DNA of 17,630 bases from Acephala macrosclerotiorum (GCA_014904845.1 MU119708.1:7514-25143), one strand, 5' to 3'. Shown: positions 1-12,574, numbered from the stretch's first letter. Made by a program: numbers and translations. The notes: generated by a model not told the origin, from the sequence alone.

Positions 1-3000
1 ATTTTTAATATATATTTCGTATTTTATTGTTTTTTTATATAGATTTTTTATTATTTTTTATAATTTTTTCGAGTTTTTTAAAATTTTTATTAATTATATT
101 TTTTATTTGAAATTATAAACTTTTTTAACGTTTAATTTAATAAAAGTTTTAAAACGTTATAAATAATAAAAATTTTTATTAATATAATATTTAATATATA
201 TTTATTATATTTTTTTAAATAATTTAACGAGTATTTTCAATTTCAAAATAAAATATATTTAAATATAAAAACAAATAATTATATTTATTAATTGTTTAAT
301 TATAATAATTATATTAATAATAATTTTATCGAATTTTTTATATATATTATTATTTCGATTTTTAATTTCGATTTTAATAAAAATAAATTTTTGATCGATT
401 TTTTTTAATAAATTTTTTAATATTAATTTTTGATTAAAATATTTTTTTTTAATAATATTAAAATTGCGAAAATCGAATTATATAAAAATTGAAAAAACAA
501 TTAAATAATTCGAAAAAAAAAAAATATTTTTACAAAAATAATTTTTATATATCAATTGATAAAAATATGAATTATATTAATTTATAATATTTATACGAAT
601 ATACGTTTCAAAAATCGAATAAAATTTTATATTTAGTTTTTTTATAAATTATTTAGATTAAATTTTTTTTAATTTTTTTATTAAATATTTTTTTTAATTT
701 TTGTAATATATATTAAAATTTTTAACGAAAATATAATATTTATAAAAATTAGTTTTTTGTATTTATAAATTATATATATTTATAAAATTTTAAATCGATT
801 TTATTAAATATTCGAATTAATATAAAACGTTATATTTTATATATTATAAATTGTAATATAATTCGTATATATTATATAAATTAAATTTTTTTTATTTATA
901 ATTAAATTTAAATTAATAAATGTAAATCTTTGTATAAATAATTTTTTAATTTTTTTTTTTTGAAAAATTTCAACGTTAATATATATAATTATTATTTACA
1001 AAAAATCGTTTAAAGTTTTTAATTAATTGAATTAATTAAAAATAAATTTTTTTTTTTTAATTATTTTATTTATATATATTGTATATTTTTTATTTCGTAT
1101 ATTAATTTATAGTTTTTAAATATAAACAACGTTATAATTTTCAATTTTGAAATTTTTGAAAAATATTATTATAATTTCGTATAATTTTTGTATATTATAT
1201 TAAAAAATTTTAAAATTGTATATTATATAATTATTAATAAACGAAATTTGATTTTTGTATAAATAATTCGAAATTCGATTAAAATTTGTTTTGTTTAATA
1301 TATAAAAATTCTTTTTATAATTATTATATTATTATTATTTGTATTTTTTTTTAAATTTAATAAATTTATTATAAACGTATTTAATAAAAAAAACAATACG
1401 AAAAATAATAATAAATTTAATATATCAATAAATAAAAATTTTAAAAAATTAATTTTTATTTAAAAATTATTAATCTTTTTATAAAATTTATAAAAAATTA
1501 ATATTAAATTTTTCGAAAATAAAAATAAATTTTTTTTTATTAATAAAATCGAATTTTTTATTATTGAAAAAATTATTAAAAATATTATTAATATTATTTA
1601 TTGTTTTAATATAATTATATTATTTATTAATACGTTAAAAAACAAATTAAATAATTTAAAAAAAATAATAATATAATAAATAAAAAAAAATTTTAATATT
1701 ATAATAAAATTTTCAATATTAATATATTTTTAAAATAAAATTTAATTCGTTAAAAAAAATTAATTAAATTGAATTTTTAAAAATAATAAAAAAATTATAA
1801 ATTTAATTATAAATTTAATAATAAAATTAAAAATTAAATTAAATATTTTATTAATTATTATTATAATTTAATTATTATACGAGTTTTTTTTTTTTTAATA
1901 ATTTGAAAAAATTAAATATTAAAATATTTTAAAAGTTTAATAAAAATAAAAAAAAAAACGTATTATTATTGTTATTTAAATTTGATTAAAAAAATATTTA
2001 AATAATAAAAATATTAAATAATAAAAAATTGAATCGTAATCGTTTTTATTTTTAATATTGTTTTTATTTAATATAGTTTTTTTTAATATAAATTTTTATT
2101 TTTATTATTATTATTTTAATAAATTGTAAAAAATTTTGATTTAATTATTAATTTGTTATAAAAATTATCGTTTTTTAATTTCGTTTGTAAAATTGTTTTA
2201 TTTTTTTTTTTTTTTCGTTTAATAATAAATTTTTTTTCAAAAAAAAAACGTTTTATTTATAGTTTTTTATATTGAAATATCGTCGATTTTATTGTAATTA
2301 TTATTTGAATTAATTAATTTTTTACGTTTTATTTTAAATAATATAAACGTTTTTATAATTCGAATATTTTTTATATTTCGAATTTAAATATATTTTAAAA
2401 TAATACGATTTTATATATTGTTTATAAACAATAAATATTAAATATCGAGTTTTTATATATTTATATTTGTAATAATTATAATATTAAAAAAAAACATTAA
2501 TTATAATTATAAATTTTATATATTAATTTTTTATCGTTTTAATTAAAATTTTTATTTATAATTATATAAACGTTTTTCAAATACGTAAATTAAATAATTA
2601 TTATAATATAATAATTATTTAATACAAATAATAATAATTAAATAAATATAAATTTTTATATATAAATCGTTAAACAAAAATTTTTTTTTTTTGATAATTA
2701 TTAATATAATAATAATAACGTTATATATTAAAATATTATATATATTATTAATAATATTTATTAATTTTTTTTTTTTTTTGTATAATTTTAAAAAATTTGT
2801 TTTACGCTTTTTATAAAAATAATAATTCGTACTTTGAAATTATTAAAATCGATATTATAAATATCGTTTTAATAAAAAAATTTATTATTTATATTAATAA
2901 ATTTTAAAATAAATTCAATAAAATTTTTTTATAAAAATTTTAATATTAATATTTATTATAACGATTTAATATTATTCGTAAAAATATAATTAATTTTTTT

Positions 3001-3560
3001 AATTTATTAAATATTTTAAAATCGTATTAATTTTTTTATTATTTTTTTCAATGTAATTAAAAAAATACATTAAAAAATTTTCGAAATAAAATTCGATAAT
3101 TTTAAAAAATAAATAAATTTTTTAAAATATTAAAATTAAAATTTTGTTTTTAAATTTTTTTTGATTAATTATATTGTAATTATTGAAAAATTCGTTATAA
3201 TTTTATTTATAAATTGTTATATACGAAATAAAAATTTTAAAATCGATTTTTTTTTTTATTAATAATAATAATATTATAATTCGATTAAAATTTGATACGT
3301 TTCGAATAAAAATTGCAATTATATAAAATTGTAATTTGAAAATTAAAAGAAATTTGAAATTGAAATAAAATAAATATTTTTAAAATTTTAAATTATATTA
3401 TATTTTGTATTTTTTTTTTTAAATATAAAATAAAATTTTTTTAATATATTTTATTTACGTAAAAATATATATTGAAAAAATTACGTTTTTAAAAAATTTT
3501 AATAAAAATTTTAATAGAATTTTAATATTTTTTTTATTTATTAATATTTTAAATTATTAT
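1..3560. other. T-rich, heavily C-to-T mutated DNA without genes
   Basis: This stretch is almost pure A and T. Most surviving C and G are in CpG pairs, and CC and GG are practically missing. Stop codons break all six frames every few codons, so no coding region can be supported. The + strand is richer in T than in A, and the few non-CpG guanines (mostly TpG) outnumber non-CpG cytosines. This is what a duplicated sequence looks like after exhaustive RIP-type mutation, so it is probably a dead transposon. I could not recognise any transposon domain in it, nor show by eye that it matches another part of the window. Confidence 0.75.
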
Positions 3561-4020
3561 AATAATATGCAAAATGTAATCGTCGAAATTGTACGCGACT
3601 TGTTATTACGACTAGAGTTTCTACGATTAAAAGCGTGTATAAGACAAGATTTTATTACACTATTATTCAAAAGTGAAAATTTGCACGTGAAAACATAGTG
3701 ATTTCATGACTCGCAAATATCGACAGCTTCAGATGAACGATCGATCCGTCAGTACGTTATCATATTGATCTCAAATCGGTTTCTACTCGAAAGACGGGAT
3801 GCCGCTCAACTAATTAACTTGGAGAACTGAGTTATGATGTTGAGTTGTCGTCGAGAAGCAAAGAAAGGTGACTCGCTGTTACTAGCTAGTGAAAAACTTC
3901 AAGATTACTAATAAGGATAACAAATCGACAATGGCAATAAAACTCTATATTCAAGACTTTCGAACAGTCCGCCATTTCAATCTAATAAAACGTATTCAAT
4001 CCATGGAACTTTATTTTTAA
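3561..4020. other. Island of unmutated, normal-composition DNA
   Basis: The base composition changes abruptly at about 3566 from nearly pure AT to an ordinary mix with CC, GG, CA and TG in all contexts. It falls back towards AT-rich DNA after about 4015. I see no second copy of this island in the window. RIP acts on repeats, so the simplest reading is that the island is single-copy, or arrived after the surrounding DNA was mutated. It holds a 43-codon frame on + (ATG at 3567, stop at 3696-3698) and other very short frames on both strands. None has a recognisable domain or a convincing intron. It could be a gene fragment, a regulatory remnant or ancestral intergenic DNA. Confidence 0.7.
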
Positions 4021-4445
4021 GTTTTTAAATACTTTAGAACTTTTAATATAAATTTACGTACTTAAAAAAACTTTGATTAAAATTTTTTTTTTGATTAAAA
4101 TAACGACAAATTACAAAGTATTAATACAAATATATTCAAATTTTTAAACGTCGTTTTACTTCATTTAAATAATTGATTTAAAAAAAGTCGTAATAATTAC
4201 AAAATATAATTATTATATAATTAATCTTAAAAAATAATAATTAAATATAATTATTTAATATAATATAAAAAATAAAATAAAAATTTATTCGTAAAATTTT
4301 TTGAAATTTTATAATTATTTTTATTCGTTTATTAATAATTAAAAATTTATTTTAATTTTCGAATTTAAAAATATAAAAATAAAAAATATTATATTTAATT
4401 TCGATCGAAAATAATTAATTTAAAACGTTTAAAAAAAAATTTAAA
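4021..4445. other. Transitional AT-rich DNA between island and repeat
   Basis: Composition declines gradually here. From 4021 to about 4200 there are still non-CpG cytosines and guanines such as ACTT and CAAA. By 4250 the sequence is nearly pure AT with CpG remnants. No gene, RNA or repeat unit was recognised. A gradient of this kind fits mutation leaking from a repeat into neighbouring single-copy DNA, which is known for RIP in Neurospora. Confidence 0.5.
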
Positions 4446-5541
4446 AAATTTTTTTCGTATTAAAAAAAAAGTTCATTTATTAATTTATAAACGAATTAAT
4501 TAATATTGAGTTTTTTTTTTTTTATTTAATATATATTTTATTTCGTAAATTTCATAAAAACGTTTTTACGAAAAATTTTAAAGTTTTCAATTTTAATAAT
4601 ATATTTTTATTTTAAATTTCAAATTTCAAATTAAAAATTTTTAATTTAAACATTTTATAAATATTTAAAATTAATATAATTATTAAAAAATAATAATTTA
4701 AAATTTTATTAAATAATAAAATTAATAAATTAATAAATTTTTTAATATTTAAAATAAAAACGTATTATAAAATCTTATATTATTAAAATTTTTTTTTTTA
4801 AAATTCTCGTTTTATATTTAATTATTATAATCGATTTAATTAATTTAAATTATTTTATTTAATATATAATTTTAAAAAAAAAATTTAAATTTTAATAATT
4901 GTATAATCGTAAAATAATTTTAATATTTTAAATAAAAATATATTTTTAATAAAATTTTATATTAAATTTTTTTTTTTTAAAATTTTTATATTTTTATATT
5001 AAATAATTAAAATTGATTTTATTGATTATAAATAATTATTACGATTATATTTATTAAAAAAAAAATTTTAAATTTTTTTTTAAAAATTATATAATTATAA
5101 AAATATTTAATATTTAAAACGAAAATATATTTAAAAAATTTTAATATTTTTTATTGAAAAAACTATTATCGATTTTAATATTTAAAATAAAAACGTATTT
5201 AAAAGTTTTATAATTGTTATTTTAATTAAATATAATTATATTTTATTAAATTTCAATTTATTTATAAATTTTATATAATTTATATTAATAAATAATTTTT
5301 AATTATAATCGTATATAAATCGAAGTTTTAATATTTTTTATTAAATTAATTAAATATTAATTCAAAATTATTATATAATTATTTTTATTATTAAATTTTT
5401 ATTAAATTAATCAAATTATTTTATTTGAATACTTTGATTAAATTTTATTAAAATTGTTTATTGTTGAAATAATTCGTATTACGTGAATTATATAAAATTT
5501 ATAAAAAATTAATATTAATTTTTAAAATAAACGATTAATTA
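4446..5541 (+). repeat. Element A copy 1, heavily mutated
   Basis: This copy aligns along its whole length with copy 2 (5748-6868) in the same orientation, and in reverse complement with copies 3 and 4. The hairpin loop core at 4484-4504 differs from the 5791-5811 core of copy 2 at nine of 21 positions. All nine differences are C-to-T or G-to-A on this strand. Two array units are still traceable by the decayed TTGCGCA anchor, at 4899 (TTGTATA) and 5087 (TTATATA), a spacing of 188. The distal part, near 5400-5541, matches the reverse complement of about 14930-15060 in copy 4. It has no coding capacity. Boundaries are approximate because both flanks are also AT-rich. The 200 bases between this copy and copy 2 hold nothing recognisable. 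Confidence 0.8.
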
Positions 5542-5747
5542 TATAATTAAATTTTAAATTTTAAAATTTTTTACGATTTTATTTAATTATTTATTAATTT
5601 AATAAATTTATTATAATTAAATTATAAATTAAATTTATATTTTTAATAATAATTTATTTAAATTAATAATTATTATATAATTTAAATTAAAATTTATATT
5701 ATATTTATTAAAAAGTTTTTATCGTTTAATAAAATTTATATTCGAAA

Positions 5748-6868
5748 TAAAATGTTTTTCTCGTTTCGAAAAAAAGAATTCGTTCGCCGATTCGCAAGCG
5801 AGCCAATCAGTGGACGAGTTTTTTCTTTTTTTACTCGATGTACATTTTACTTCGCAGACTTCGCAAAAACGCTCTTACGAAAAATTACAAAGTTTTCGAT
5901 TTTAGTAATTTACTTTTATTTTAAATTTCAAATTAAAAGTTTTTAATTTGAGCGTTTTATACGCGTTTAAAATTGGTATAATTATTAAAATAATATTTGA
6001 GATTTTATTAAACGATAAAAATCAATAAATTGATAAATTTTTAGTATTTAAAATAGAAATGTACTACGAAATCTTATATTACTAAAAGAATACTCTTTGA
6101 AACTCTCGTTTTTATATTTAATTACTACGATCGATTCAATTAATTTATATTATTTTATTTAATATAAAATTTTAAAAAAAAAAATTTTAAAATTTTTTTC
6201 AACAATTGTACAATTATAAAAATATTTAATATTAAATAAATATTTTAATATTTAAAATAAAAACGTACTTATTATAAAATTCTATATTAAAATTTTTTTT
6301 TTGAAATTTTTATTTATATTTAATTATTACAATTAATTCAATTAATTTAAATTACATTATTTAATAAATAATTTCAAAAAAAGATTTTTTGAAACTTTTT
6401 TTGAAAATTGTATAATTATAGAAATATTTAATATTTAAATAAATACTTTAATATTTTTTATTAAAAAAACGATTGTCGATTTTAGTATTTAAAACAATAA
6501 TATATTTAAAAGTTTTATAATCGCGATTTTTATTAAATACAATTATATTTTATTGATTTGCGTAATAACGAATTAATAAAATTATTTAAAATTTGAAATT
6601 TAATAATATTTAATCGAATTTTAATTTATTTATAAATTTTATACAATTTAAATTAATTAATAAATTGTAATTATAAACGCAATATAATTGAAATTTCAAT
6701 ATTTATTACGTATTATAATATTTTTTAACAAATTAATTAAATCGTTTTATTTGAATATTTTAATTAAATTTAATTTTTTTCGTTTATAATTAAAATAATT
6801 CATATTATATAAATATCGCGTAATTTAATAAAATTTAATATTAGTTTTTAAAACGAACGATTAACGAT
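5748..6868 (+). repeat. Element A copy 2, intermediate mutation
   Basis: This copy runs hairpin (5750-5848), linker, two array units, then AT-rich distal end. In reverse complement it follows copy 3 closely: the segment around 5920-5965 (AAGTTTTTAATTTGAGCG) and the segment around 6540-6570 (TTTTATTGATTTGCGTAA) have direct counterparts there. Array anchors are at 6206 (TTGTACA) and 6408 (TTGTATA), a spacing of 202, where copies 3 and 4 have TTGCGCA or CTGCGCA. Damage is intermediate: many non-CpG cytosines survive in the hairpin and linker and few in the distal half. A 64-codon frame over the hairpin at 5752-5946 is a by-product of the repeat and not a gene. What mobilised the element is unknown. 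Confidence 0.85.
5750..5848 (+). repeat. Terminal hairpin of element A copy 2, arms partly decayed
   Basis: The left arm starts AAAATGT at 5749-5755 and the right arm ends TACATTTT at 5848. The arms no longer pair fully, because each has picked up substitutions and small length changes compared with the perfect arms of copy 3. The loop is better kept: 5792-5811 is identical over 20 bases to the reverse complement of 13525-13544, and includes CCAAT (5803-5807) and the small palindromic core CGCAAGCG. Surrounding bases in the same copy are clearly mutated, so this core stands out. Confidence 0.8.
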
Positions 6869-6970
6869 TTATAATATTATAATATAAATTTAAAAAATTA
6901 TAAATTGTAAAAAAAAATTTAAATTTTTTTTTTTAATAATATTAATAATTTTTTATTTAATTTTTAATTT

Positions 6971-7108
6971 ATTAATAATCGAATTAATATATTATTTTTT
7001 ATTAAATTTAAATTTAATTTAAAATATTATTTATTAAATTTATTAAATTATAATTAATTTAAAATCGTTTAATTAAACGTTTTAAATTTTTTAAATATAT
7101 TAAAATTA
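6971..7108 (+). repeat. Element B, truncated copy
   Basis: The stretch starting ATTAATAATCGAATTAATAT at 6971 matches element B at 14122 and at 16540. It ends with three units of the 9-bp minisatellite (7075, 7084, 7093). It then joins the distal end of an inverted element A fragment at about 7110, whereas the fuller copy continues for another 600 bases. The preceding 100 bases (6869-6970) are AT-rich and unassigned. Confidence 0.65.
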
Positions 7109-7109
7109 A

Positions 7110-7280
7110 AATATTTAATTAATTATTCGTTTTAAAAATTAATATCAATTTTTTTCAAATTATACGTTATTTATATAATACGAATTATTTTAATTATAAA
7201 CGAAAAATATTAAATTTAATTAATTTTTTTTTATATTTTTTTTAAACGAAAATAATTACGTAATAAATACATTTTATAGT
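7110..7280 (-). repeat. Element A distal-end fragment, inverted
   Basis: This segment is the reverse complement of the distal end of copy 2. For example, ATTATTTTAATTATAAACGA in 7182-7202 mirrors the TCGTTTATAATTAAAATAAT found in 6780-6799. It also reads in the same direction as copy 4 around 14936-15085, sharing AAAATAATTACGTAATAA near 7248-7265. After about 7280 the similarity is lost, so only the first 170 bases of the element, in this orientation, remain. Confidence 0.7.
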
Positions 7281-8452
7281 TTTACGATTTTATATATACA
7301 AATTAAATATTATTTAAATATTATAAATTAAATTCAAATACTAAAAACGAAAAAACAAATTTATATAATACGAGATTTTATTATTTTCTATATTTAAACT
7401 TTTTAATATTATAAATAAATTTTTATTAATAATAATTATAAAATTAATATTATATAAAAATAATAACGTTTTTAAAAAAAAAAAAATATTAAATATTAAA
7501 ATAAAAAAAAACATTTGAAAAAAATTTATTTAAAAATATTAATTTAAAAAATACAAAATAAATTAAATTAAATACAAAAAACAAAAAATTCGCGTAAATT
7601 TACTTATTGTAAAAACGTTAAAATTAATAATAATTATAATAAAAAAACGAAAAAAACTTTTTTTTTTTAAAATAATAATTTTTATAATTATTATAAATTA
7701 TTATTATTATTTTAATAATAATAATAATATTAATAAAATTTTTTTTTTGAAATTTATTTAATATATTAATATTATTATTCAAAATAAAATTAATTATATT
7801 CGAAAATTTTCTCTTTAAAAATAAAAATAAAAAAATAAAAAAATTATTAAAAATTTCAAAAAAAATATATAATAATAAAAAAAAACGAAATATTAATAAT
7901 ATTTTAAATAAAATTTTTTTTATTTTTATTTAAAAAACAAAAAAAAATTATAATAAATACAAAAAATTTTTATTTTTAAAAAAATTCAAAAAAAATACTA
8001 AAAAAATTTAATTTATAATAATTATAATAAATTATAATATTAGTAATTAAATCGACGATTATAATTACGATTTTGATTTTTAATAAAAAAAAAATTCGAT
8101 AAAAACAAAATATTCGATTATATTAAATTAATAATTAAAATTTTTAAAAATATTATAATTTAAAAAAAAACTCGAAAAATTCAAATATAAAAAACTATAA
8201 AAAATTTCTCGATTCGAATTATTAAAAATATAATACTTATAAAAAATATATGAAATATCGATTTTAATAATATACAATAATAAATTTATAATATTATTTC
8301 GAAAAATATTTAAAAAATCGTAAAATTTTTAATAAAACTCAAAATTCAAATAACAAAAAAAATATTAATATAAATTTAATTATTAAATAAAATTATATAA
8401 TTATTAATAACGAATAATAAAAAAAATATATTATTATTATTTAAATAATAAA

Positions 8453-8455
<3 letters not shown>
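7281..8455. other. A-rich mutated DNA without genes
   Basis: This is nearly pure AT, with A exceeding T on the + strand. The few non-CpG cytosines (mostly CpA) outnumber non-CpG guanines, the opposite of 1-3560. Stops are dense in all frames. Nothing in it could be matched to a known element. It ends directly at a long poly(A) run, so it could be the 3' part of a decayed poly(A)-tailed retroelement on the + strand. That reading rests only on position. Confidence 0.6.

Positions 8456-8524
<69 letters not shown>
8456..8524 (+). repeat. Poly(A) run of 69 bases
   Basis: This is an uninterrupted run of 69 adenines, preceded by AAATAATAAAAT and followed by CGATTAAAATCGATTTAATT. Such runs are typical tails of LINE-type retrotransposons or of retrotransposed transcripts, but they also arise by slippage in A-rich DNA. 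I found no clear target-site duplication around it. The exact length is also the kind of value that sequencing and assembly often get wrong. Confidence 0.85.
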
Positions 8525-8525
<1 letters not shown>

Positions 8526-8535
8526 GATTAAAATC

Positions 8536-8555
8536 GATTTAATTTAAATTAAATC
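8536..8555. repeat. Perfect 20-bp palindrome
   Basis: The 20 bases at 8536-8555 (GATTTAATTTAAATTAAATC) equal their own reverse complement. They lie just downstream of the poly(A) run and overlap the first unit of the 23-bp duplication. In AT-only DNA short palindromes are common, so a function is not implied. Confidence 0.7.
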
Positions 8556-8588
8556 AAAAAAAAAATTTAAATTAAATCAAAAAAAAAA
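8543..8588 (+). repeat. Perfect 23-bp tandem duplication
   Basis: Bases 8543-8565 and 8566-8588 are identical: TTTAAATTAAATC followed by ten adenines, twice. The lack of any difference in DNA otherwise soaked with mutations suggests a recent slippage or repair event beside the poly(A) run. Confidence 0.85.
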
Positions 8589-11500
8589 TTTACGAGTTTT
8601 TTGTATTTTATATTGAAAATCGCGTTTTTAAATTAATATATTATAAATTGTAAAATTCGTTTTATTTTTAAAAACGATAATTACAACGAAATATTAAAAA
8701 TAAATTATACGATTCGAATTATTGTAATTATATATAAAAAAAATTACATAATAATTTTTTTTTTTAAAAATATAAAAAAAAATATAAAAATTTTTTAAAA
8801 AAATTTTAATTAATAAAATCGAAAAATAAAAAAAAATTTTAATTTGTAAAATTAAATTTTAAAAACGAAATATAAAATATATTATTAAAAAATACGTAAA
8901 AAAAAAAATTATAAAAATATATAAATATGAATTCAAAATAATTAAAATATTTTATAAAAAAATTTGAAAATATAATAATATATTTTTATTTTTCAAAAAA
9001 AAAATATATATTTAAAAAATATATTAAATTTTTTAATAAACAAAAAAAATCGATTATATTAAACGAGAAAAACAAATTAAAATATTATTCGAATTATTAA
9101 AAATTTTATTTTAAATTTTATTATAAAAATAAAAAATATAAAAAATATAAACGTATATATTATAATAAAATATATATAAATTAATTATTATAATATGTAT
9201 TTTATTATAATAAAAAATACAATTACGAAATAATTATATATTTTTTTAAATCGTTGAAAAAACTACAAAAATAAATTTATTTTAATATATAAATTATTAT
9301 AATTAAATATAAAAAAAAAATATTAAAATTAAAAAAATTATTAAAAAAATCAAAAATAAAATATTAATAATTAAAAATAACGAAATTAAAAAAATTTATA
9401 TTTAAATATAAAAATTATAATATTATTAAAAAATGTAATTAAAAAAAAACAATAATATAAAATTTTATTATAAATCGAATTCGAAAAAAAAATTATAATT
9501 ATTTTAATTTAAAAACTAATTATATTTATATTAAACAAACTATAAAAAAACGAATTAAAATATATTCATTTTATAATATATTCGAATTAATAACAAAATA
9601 AAAAAAACGCAATTATTTATTTTTTCAATTAATAAATAAAAAAATAATATTAATCAAATTATCGAACAAATTATACGTATATAATATATATCGTTTTATC
9701 GATAAAAAAATAATAATAAAATCGTAAAACGAATTATTATAATATTAAAAATTTATAATCAAATAATAATTGAAAATTTTAATCGATATAAATTTCAAAT
9801 TTATAATAAAAACGAAATATTAATTAAAAAAATAATAAATTAAATATTTAATAATTATTTAATAATTAATAATATAAACGTATTAACGAAAAAAGAAATT
9901 ATATTCGATTTCGCGTATATTAATATAAAAAAAAATTAAAAAATATAAATATAAACTTTGTAATAAATTAATAAAAATTAAAATAAAATTAATAATTATA
10001 TTAATAAAAGAAAATATATTAAATCGCGTAATAAAAAAACAAATAATTTTAATATTAATTATTATTATTAAAAAATATAAAAAATTAATTTATAGTATTT
10101 TAATTACAAGAAATTATAATAAAATTATTAATTTATTTATTAAATTTAAAAAAAAAACAATATAAATTTATTTAAAAATTTATTAAAAATAAAATTTATT
10201 TAAAAAAAAATAAAAAAAAAACTATAATAAATTCGATTATAATAATAATAAATTTCAATAATATAATAATATCAATTTTTAAATTTATATAAAATTTTAT
10301 TAATAAAATAATAATAAAATAATTTAATAAAATTATTTTAATAAATAAATATTCGTTTAAAAGAAACGATTTAATATTAATATTCAAATTAAAAAAAGAA
10401 ATTAAAAAAAAATTATAATTAATAAATTTAATTATAAAATTATAAATAATAAATAATTAAATCGATATTATACAAATAAAATTATAAAACGAAATATAAT
10501 TAATTTTATATAAATTATTATAAACGTAATAAAAAAAAAATTTAATAATAATAATTTTTATAAATATTAAAAAAACATTTAATATAATAATTTTAAAAAT
10601 TGTAATCAAAAATTTTACAAAATTAAAATTTTTTAAATAAATTATTAAATAAATAAAAAAATTTATAATAAATTAAATAATTATATTTTGAAAAAAAATT
10701 AATAAAAATAATTTTATTATTTTCAGTAATAAATTACTATAAAAATTATTAATATTTTTTATTTTTTTTATTATATTAATAATATTTATCGAAAAATTCT
10801 TACGTATAATAATATATATAAATAATATTATAATTTTAATAAAAATTTAAAATTTAAAAATAATAATAAAAATAATAAAATAATAAATTAAAAAAATTAT
10901 TAATATATTAAAAAAAGATCGAATTTATATATCGAATTAAATAAAAATAAATTTTTAAAAAACAAAAAATTAAATATTATAAAATAATAAACAAATTAAA
11001 TATTTAAATATAATATTTAATAAAAAATTAAATTTTAAAATATATATAAAAAATAAATATAATAAAATTATATTTATAATTAATTTATTTAAACGTATTA
11101 TAAACGTAAATAAAAAAATATTAATAATCGAAAAAAAAAACAATTATTATTAATATAATATTATTATAATTATTATATAAAAACGAATTATAATAAAAAA
11201 AAAATTTGAAAAAAAAAATAAAATAAAAAAAATTAATTCGTAAAATTTTTTTTTTAAATATTTAAATATAATATTAAATAAAACCAAAAAAATTATATTA
11301 AATTCGATTTTAAATTATAAATTAAAAATATTAAATATAAAAATTTATTTTAAAAAAATATCCAAAAAAAATTAATTAATTAAATATTATTTTATATAAT
11401 ATATTTATAAAAAAAATATAATAAATTCAAATTTATAAATATAAAATATAAATAAATATTTTTTTAATAAATAAAAATTTTTAAATTTAAAAAAAAAATA

Positions 11501-12556
11501 AATTATAATAATTATACAAAAAAATCATAATAATAAAAATTATAAAAAATATTATAAAATATAAATCAATAAAAAAATAATAATTTATATTATAAATATA
11601 ATAATATAAATTATTTAATATATATATTATTTTTTTTTTAAAAAAAAAACTTTTTATATAATAAAAATATATAATAAAATAAAATTTTTATTTTTATTTT
11701 TTAGAAAATTTAAATATATTTTTATTATAATACGAAAATAAAATATTAAAATTAAAACGATTAAAAAAAATCAATTTAAATACAAAAAAATCAAATATAT
11801 ATTTATAAAATTTAATAAATTAAATCAAATATTACATATTTAAATAAATAATTTAATAATTAAATATAAATATAAAAAACGCGAAAAAAAATTCAATAAT
11901 ATAATATTAAAATTTTATAAAAAATTGAAAATCAAATTTAAATATAATATAAAAATAATATATATTATTTATTTTAATAAATAAATATAAAATAAAAAAT
12001 ATTTTTTAATGTATAAATTCTTGTACGAAAAAATAAATATATAATTAAATTTTAATTCGAATTATTTATTTATTATACGTTTTTTTAATAAAAAACAATT
12101 TAAAATTATAAATACGAAATATTAAATAATTTAAAACGATTAAATTATAAAATTAATTAAATAAATTTTTAAAAAAAATCGATAATACGAATATTATAAA
12201 TTAAATTAATAAAAAAAATAAATACGAAATACAAATTAATAATAATTAACGAATTTTATTAAATTATATTAAAAATTTTATATATTTAATTTACGAAAAT
12301 AAATTAATTTGATTTAAAAAAATACGAAAAAAACAAAAATACGAAATTGCGAATACGAAATATAATAAAAATAAAATTATTATAAAGTATTACGCGAGTA
12401 ATATTCTTTAAAAAACGATTATAAAAATATACAAAAATATAAAAATACGAAAATATTATTATTAAAACGAAAAAAATAATTATTTAATTTTTTAATTAAT
12501 TAATATAATAATTAAAATAATTTTATAATTTAACGATTACTACGAATTATAAATTC
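8589..12556. other. Long A-rich mutated block without genes
   Basis: These four kilobases are almost pure AT, with A above T on the + strand, CpG remnants, and non-CpG C (mainly CpA) above non-CpG G. The size would suit a decayed retrotransposon body read on the + strand, but I could not recognise reverse transcriptase, integrase or transposase motifs, and every frame is cut by stops. A 63-codon frame on the minus strand at 10196-10387 is only Ile, Leu, Phe, Lys and Asn and is what AT-only DNA gives by chance. No RNA genes, promoters or terminators can be supported. CpG density rises near the right end (12340-12550). Confidence 0.6.
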
Positions 12557-12574
12557 AATAATAATAATAATAAT
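12557..12574 (+). repeat. AAT microsatellite, six units
   Basis: Six perfect AAT units lie immediately outside the point where similarity between element A copies 3 and 4 fades. The position may mark the distal edge of copy 3. Confidence 0.7.

Noticed and set aside
3567..3698. 43-codon frame at the left edge of the normal-composition island
   Set aside because: It is the longest frame I found in the island, but it is short, has no recognisable motif, and frames this long occur by chance in 450 bases.
5752..5946. 64-codon open frame on the plus strand
   Set aside because: It starts in the hairpin arm of element A copy 2 and covers loop and linker. Other copies do not keep this frame, and no domain is visible.
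10196..10387. 63-codon minus-strand frame resembling a membrane peptide
   Set aside because: Its Ile, Leu, Phe, Asn and Lys composition is what AT-only DNA encodes in any frame; there is no start context or second copy.
7281..12556. A RIP-degraded Gypsy- or LINE-type retrotransposon body
   Set aside because: Size, A-richness and the poly(A) run would allow it, but I could not find any reverse transcriptase, integrase or RNase H motif, even allowing for mutation.
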